Shown piece by piece: positions 59,638 through 64,000 of a stretch of 64,000 nt of DNA (position 1 is its first letter; each line of letters starts with the position of its first letter). Under the pieces are notes generated by a model. The model was given only the letters and a program-made list of their open reading frames with translations, ran no database searches and had not been told where the DNA came from. The translations under genes and the position numbers were made by a program. The DNA comes from Vicia villosa (Eukaryota > Streptophyta > Magnoliopsida > Fabales > Fabaceae), in the NCBI RefSeq assembly GCF_029867415.1, contig NC_081180.1, positions 150,341,068 through 150,405,067 on the forward strand, read 5' to 3'.

Positions 59638-62600
59638 TGGAACACTCTGAACAAGAGAATATTGAGCTCCGTGGTACAGTGACCACCCTTCAGGAAAAGT
59701 TGGAAAGTCTCACTACTCTGGTTGACTCTTTAATGGCCGCACAGAATCAGCCGCCGCCACCCAACAGTCAAGCAGCGGTAACATCTGAAGTCACTACTCC
59801 AGTTTCTACAGTTGCATTCGGTATTCCATCTTTCTCCATGCCAGAAGGTTGGGGCCCGCCTTTCAGCTTTGGTACAGGTTTCCGCCATAATTTCTCTGGG
59901 GTTCAAACAGCTACAACTGAAGCGCCTGCTGCGCAAGGTTCAGCATTTACTCCAAATCAGGGGGTAACTTTTTCTCAAGTCACTATGGCACTTTCTCAAC
60001 CCACTATGACAGTTCCGACCCCTACGGTTCACACTGTTCCTTATGATGGCAATGAGATTTATCATGATCAGGGTGATAGCACAAATCAGCGTAATCTTGT
60101 GGGAGATCTCCAAGAGCAGTTTAACAAGATTCAACTGGAAGTTAAAGCTATCCGTGGCAAAGATTTGTTTGGAAAGAATGCCCAGGAGCTATGTTTGGTT
60201 CCCAGTGTACAAATACCAGCTAAGTTCAAGGTCCCAGACTTTGAGAAGTACAAAGGAAGTTCATGTCCACAAAGCCATCTTGTGATGTATGCCAGGAAGA
60301 TGTCTACTTATGCAGATAATCATCAGTTGCTTATCCATTACTTTCAAGACAGTTTGACTGGTGCCGCACTGAAGTGGTACACAGGCTTGGATAGCACTAA
60401 TATTCGGACTTTCAATGACCTAGGTGAGGCCTTTGTCCGACAATACAAGTATAACTCGGATATGGCTCCAGACAGAGATCAGCTCCGATCCATGGCTCAG
60501 AAAGACCATGAAGCTTTCAAAGAGTATGCCCAACGATGGAGAGAAACTGCTGCTCAGATTAATCCACCGTTAAAAGAAAAAGAAATGACAAAGATCTTCT
60601 TGAATACTCTCAGTCCGTTTTATTATGAACGCATGATTGCTAGTGCTCCAAGTGATTTCACCGAAATGGTAAACATGGGGATGCGTCTAGAAGAAGGAGT
60701 CCGAACAGGACGTTTGACTAAAGAAGGTGGATCTTCGAGTGGAACCAAAAAGTTCGGAAGTGGTTTCCCAAAGAAGAAAGAACAAAGTGTTGACATGGTA
60801 TCCCAAGGGAAGCCAAGAGGAAATATCAATCGTCGACAACAGATTGCTGCTATTGCGCCAGTCGTTAATTCAGCACCGAATCCGGGATTTACCCCACAGT
60901 TTCAGCAACAACAGCCTCGACCACAGGCTCAGCAGCTGAACAATAATCAGAATCGTGTGCAAAGAGCTCCACAGTTTGATCCGATTCCGATGACCTACAC
61001 AGAATTGTACCCTGCACTGATTGAAAGAGGCCTTATTCAAACTAAAGCACCACCACCAGTACCTGAGAGACTCCCATGGTGGTACAAAGCTGAGGTCTCA
61101 TGCCCTTATCATCAAGGAGCACCTGGCCATGATCTTGAGCATTGCATAGCTTTGAAATATGAAGTTCAGAGGTTGGTTAGATCTAATCTTCTCTCTTTCA
61201 GAAATTTGAATCCAAATGTGCAAGCAAATCCGCTGCCCAATCATGGAGGGCATGTTGTAAACATGGTATATGGATGTCCTGGTCCATACCGGGTTTATAA
61301 TATCAATTACTCAAGAGCCAATTTGGTACAAATGCACGCCACTCTTTGTCGGGGGCAGAATTTTCGCCAGCATCAATACGGTTCCTGTAGAATATGTTGT
61401 GTAGATCCTCACGGATGTTCAATTGTGAGAAGAGATCTCCAAGTTCTGTTGGATAATGGTACTCTTCAGATCTACCGAAATAGGGATGAAAATGAAGTTA
61501 ACATGATAGGATGTTATCCGCATGAGCTTTTAGTCTCAGATATCAACTCGGAAATGCCTACAGTTAACGTCATCGTTCCTCATTTCAACATGCCTGAGCG
61601 CATGGAAGTTACTTACAACAAGCCGAAGGTTCCTATTGCTCCTTTGATCATTTGTTTACCTGGACCTGTTCCTTATGACTCTGACAAGGCAGTTCCATAC
61701 AACTACAATGCAACAATGATAAAGAATGGACAAGAAGTTCCTTTACCAACTCTTTCATCTGTCGTAAACATCGCTGATGTAAGTCGTGTAACAAGAAGTG
61801 GACGTGTGTATACTCCACTACCTCCAAAGCAGCCTGTTGCTCCTGCAACCAGGCAAAATCCTGTCAATACGCCAGTGGAGAATCCTGAGGAAACTCCTGT
61901 CAGTAATACAAACATTGATGTTGGTCAATCCAGTGGAACCAATGTCAATCCAGACTTTGATGAAATTTTGAAGCTTATCAAAAGAAGTGAATACAAGATT
62001 GTGGATCAGCTCATGCAGACTCCTTCAAAAATCTCAATACTTTCATTGCTGTTAAACTCAGAAGCCCACAGGGAAGCCCTGATGAAGGTCTTAGATCAAG
62101 CTTTTGTAGATCATGATGTGACTGTTGATCACTTTGATGGGATAATAGCCAACATAACTGCTTGCAACAATTTAAGCTTCTGTGATGAAGAACTCCCCGA
62201 GGAGGGCAGAAATCACAATCTTGCTTTGCACATTTCTATGAACTGTCAGTCAGACTCTTTGTCCAATGTGTTAGTAGACACCGGATCTTCCTTGAATGTG
62301 ATGCCAAAGACGACTCTTGCTCGCTTGTCTTACCAAGGAATGCCTATGAAGTTCAGTGGTGTAGTTGTCAAAGCATTTGATGGATCGCGAAAATCTGTTA
62401 TCGGTGAAGTCAACCTTCCCATGACAATTGGTCCACATACATTTCAAATCACCTTCCAGGTCATGGACATTCAAGCTGCTTATAGCTGTCTGTTAGGACG
62501 ACCATGGATCCACGAAGCAGGGGCAGTGACTTCTACGCTCCATCAAAAGTTAAAGTTTGTGACAAATGGAAAATTGGTAACAATAAGTGGGGAGCAAGCC

Positions 62601-63661
62601 TTAATGGTGAGTCATTTATCCAATTTCTCTTTCATCGGTGCTGATGATGTGGAAGGAACTCAGTTCCAAGGTCTCTCTTTAGAAGACGAATCTTCCAAAA
62701 AGAAAGCATCAATCTCTTCTTACAAAGAGGCAGTAAAAGTAGTGAAAGATGGAACTACCACTGGCTGGGGGCAAGTTGTGATCCCGACCAAGAATGAAAC
62801 TAGAGCAGGTCTCGGATGTTCACCAACATTCTCAAACTGCACCAAGAAGGATGAAACCCTTCGTCCGATCAAAGAAACGTTCCATAGTGGAGGGTTCCTT
62901 AACCCAATTCCTCAAGAGGTCAATGTCCTTATTGAGGAATGCATCGAAGAAGGTCTACCTGATCCTGAAGAAGAATGGAAATGTTATCTCAATGACTCGG
63001 GATACATATCTCAGGAAGAACCATATCCTCCTTCAGAAGAATCCAAAGGCAATGAAACTGAGCCTGTTCCTGCAGAAATATGGGACACTTTGGGACAACC
63101 AAGTGGAAAATTTGATTATATGGTGAAATACACTGCACCTGAAAGTTACAAGATTGCGATTGAGGATATCCAACCAACTGGATGGGGAGATTCCTTTGAA
63201 CATAATAGTCAACCAGAAGAGGCTTATCAGCCCTGTCAATTTTCTCAGCAGCCTGAAGTTACTGAAGATTTCGGATTCGATGTATCTGCCAAGGTTCATA
63301 ATCCTGAAGATGGTTATTATCACATAAATGCCATTTTTGAAGATGAAGGGGAAGATGGTCCCGCAACTGACTCGGAAAGTGTCGCTGACAATGAGTCTCT
63401 TCATCCTGAAGACTGGGAAACACATCCTGAAAATTCTGAAGATTGTGACTCATCTTATGCTCTTCAAGAAGTAGAAGAAGACCGTTTCAACTCTACAAAG
63501 AACAAGGTTGACAAACCAGGACCTTCAAATCCTGCTCGACCAGCGGTCAATGTCAATGCTGAAGATAATTCTGGGGAGCATTTTCCTGAATACATAATAC
63601 ACAGAGGAGTTCGTTGCTACTGGAAGGCTGTCGACGTTCCGAATGTTGTTCGCCGCTCAAA
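59637..63661 (+). CDS. gag-pro: Ogre-2 Gag-protease polyprotein (exon 1 of gag-pol)
   Basis: 1342 residues in the unspliced frame (stop 63663-63665), the same length as Ogre-1 with no length change. The Gag core, the CX2HX5HX4C knuckle (first Cys codon 61101) and protease DTGSS (Asp codon 62277-62279) are all present. The intron donor GTAATC starts at 63662. The pol half lies beyond the window. Differences cluster in the Q/P-rich linkers (for example near 60835-60945 and 61855-61900) and the acidic tail, while the Gag core and protease are nearly unchanged. Confidence 0.9.
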
Positions 63662-64000
63662 GTAATCACCTCGCTGTTATTTTGACCTCCTGCCTTGCCC
63701 AAAGCAGAGAGATGTTTTATAGGGCTTTGCTTTTAAATGTTCCGCCCAAATAACTTTGTGTATAGGGCTTTGTTTTAAAAGTTTCCCTCTTTGTCCTGCC
63801 CAAGACAAATGAGTTTGTGTTTAGGGCTTTGTTTCAAAAATGAATCATAAATAAAGTGTCATTTTGAATTCCCTACATTATATGTTTTATTTTTGCTTTT
63901 TTCTGGAAATGGTAATCCTAAAAAACCAAAATAAAAAAAAAAACTTTCTCAAAAAAATCTGCATACACTCCTGCATTCATAAATTTTCTGAAATAGATAT
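63662..64000 (+). other. Ogre-2 intron, 5' part
   Basis: It matches the Ogre-1 intron closely, including the three TATAGGGCTTTG units; the acceptor and pol start are outside the window. Confidence 0.8.

Overview
This is plant nuclear repeat DNA, almost certainly from a legume and most likely the tribe Fabeae (pea, vetch, lentil, grass pea). The main clue is a pair of very large Ogre-type Ty3/gypsy (Tat lineage) retrotransposons. They have about 5 kb LTRs starting TGTCATACCCC, an extra ORF upstream of gag, an intron between protease and reverse transcriptase, and a second, archaeal-type RNase H. I see no host gene, rRNA, functional tRNA or CRISPR array. The base composition is AT-rich and the whole window reads as a stack of nested transposons.

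Layout. 1-1282: 3' part of a Ty1/copia LTR carrying an array of TAGGTCGACCTA palindromes, inserted in the 5' LTR of an older copia element (1283-9744). That older element has lost most of pol. It is interrupted at 3198-8722 by a CACTA transposon (TSD ACA) with a 12-exon gene whose C-terminus is a Ulp1-like cysteine protease domain. 9745-16245: AT-rich sequence with two MITE-like inverted-repeat elements, a 1.5 kb terminal-inverted-repeat element full of 20-bp palindromes, and TA microsatellites. 16251-17325: a copia solo LTR (TSD AAAAT). 17400-19053: a 5'-truncated L1-type LINE. 19650-20556: an antisense relic of an Ogre-like LTR. 20557-22397: an antisense copia LTR, which resumes after the first Ogre at 47685.

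First Ogre (22398-47679): outer LTRs of 5013 and 5014 bp, nearly identical, flanked by the 5-bp TSD ATATG. Its interior contains a 100-N assembly gap (28463-28562). On the right of the gap the sequence restarts inside another, slightly different Ogre LTR. Then come a second leader and PBS and intact ORF1, gag-protease and RT-RH-aRNH-integrase genes. The real structure is therefore either a tandem LTR-internal-LTR-internal-LTR array or a misjoin. ORF1, Gag-Pro and Pol together would supply particle assembly, processing, cDNA synthesis and integration; the function of ORF1 is unknown.

47685-64000: the antisense copia element resumes and contains a Ty3/gypsy chromovirus (LTR 48218-50447, broken gag). 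That gag is interrupted by a copia LTR (50849-51799), and that LTR is interrupted by a second Ogre (51800 to beyond the window end), which has intact ORF1 and gag-pro. The insertion order can be read directly: antisense copia, then chromovirus, then copia LTR, then Ogre 2.

The most interesting signals are these: a short ORF between ORF1 and gag in both Ogres whose stop codon overlaps the gag start (TAATG), a conserved double hairpin just after ORF1, a repeated hairpin module and a tRNA-like A/B-box block inside Ogre LTRs, the Ulp1-bearing CACTA element, and two unrelated palindrome arrays at comparable places in copia LTRs.
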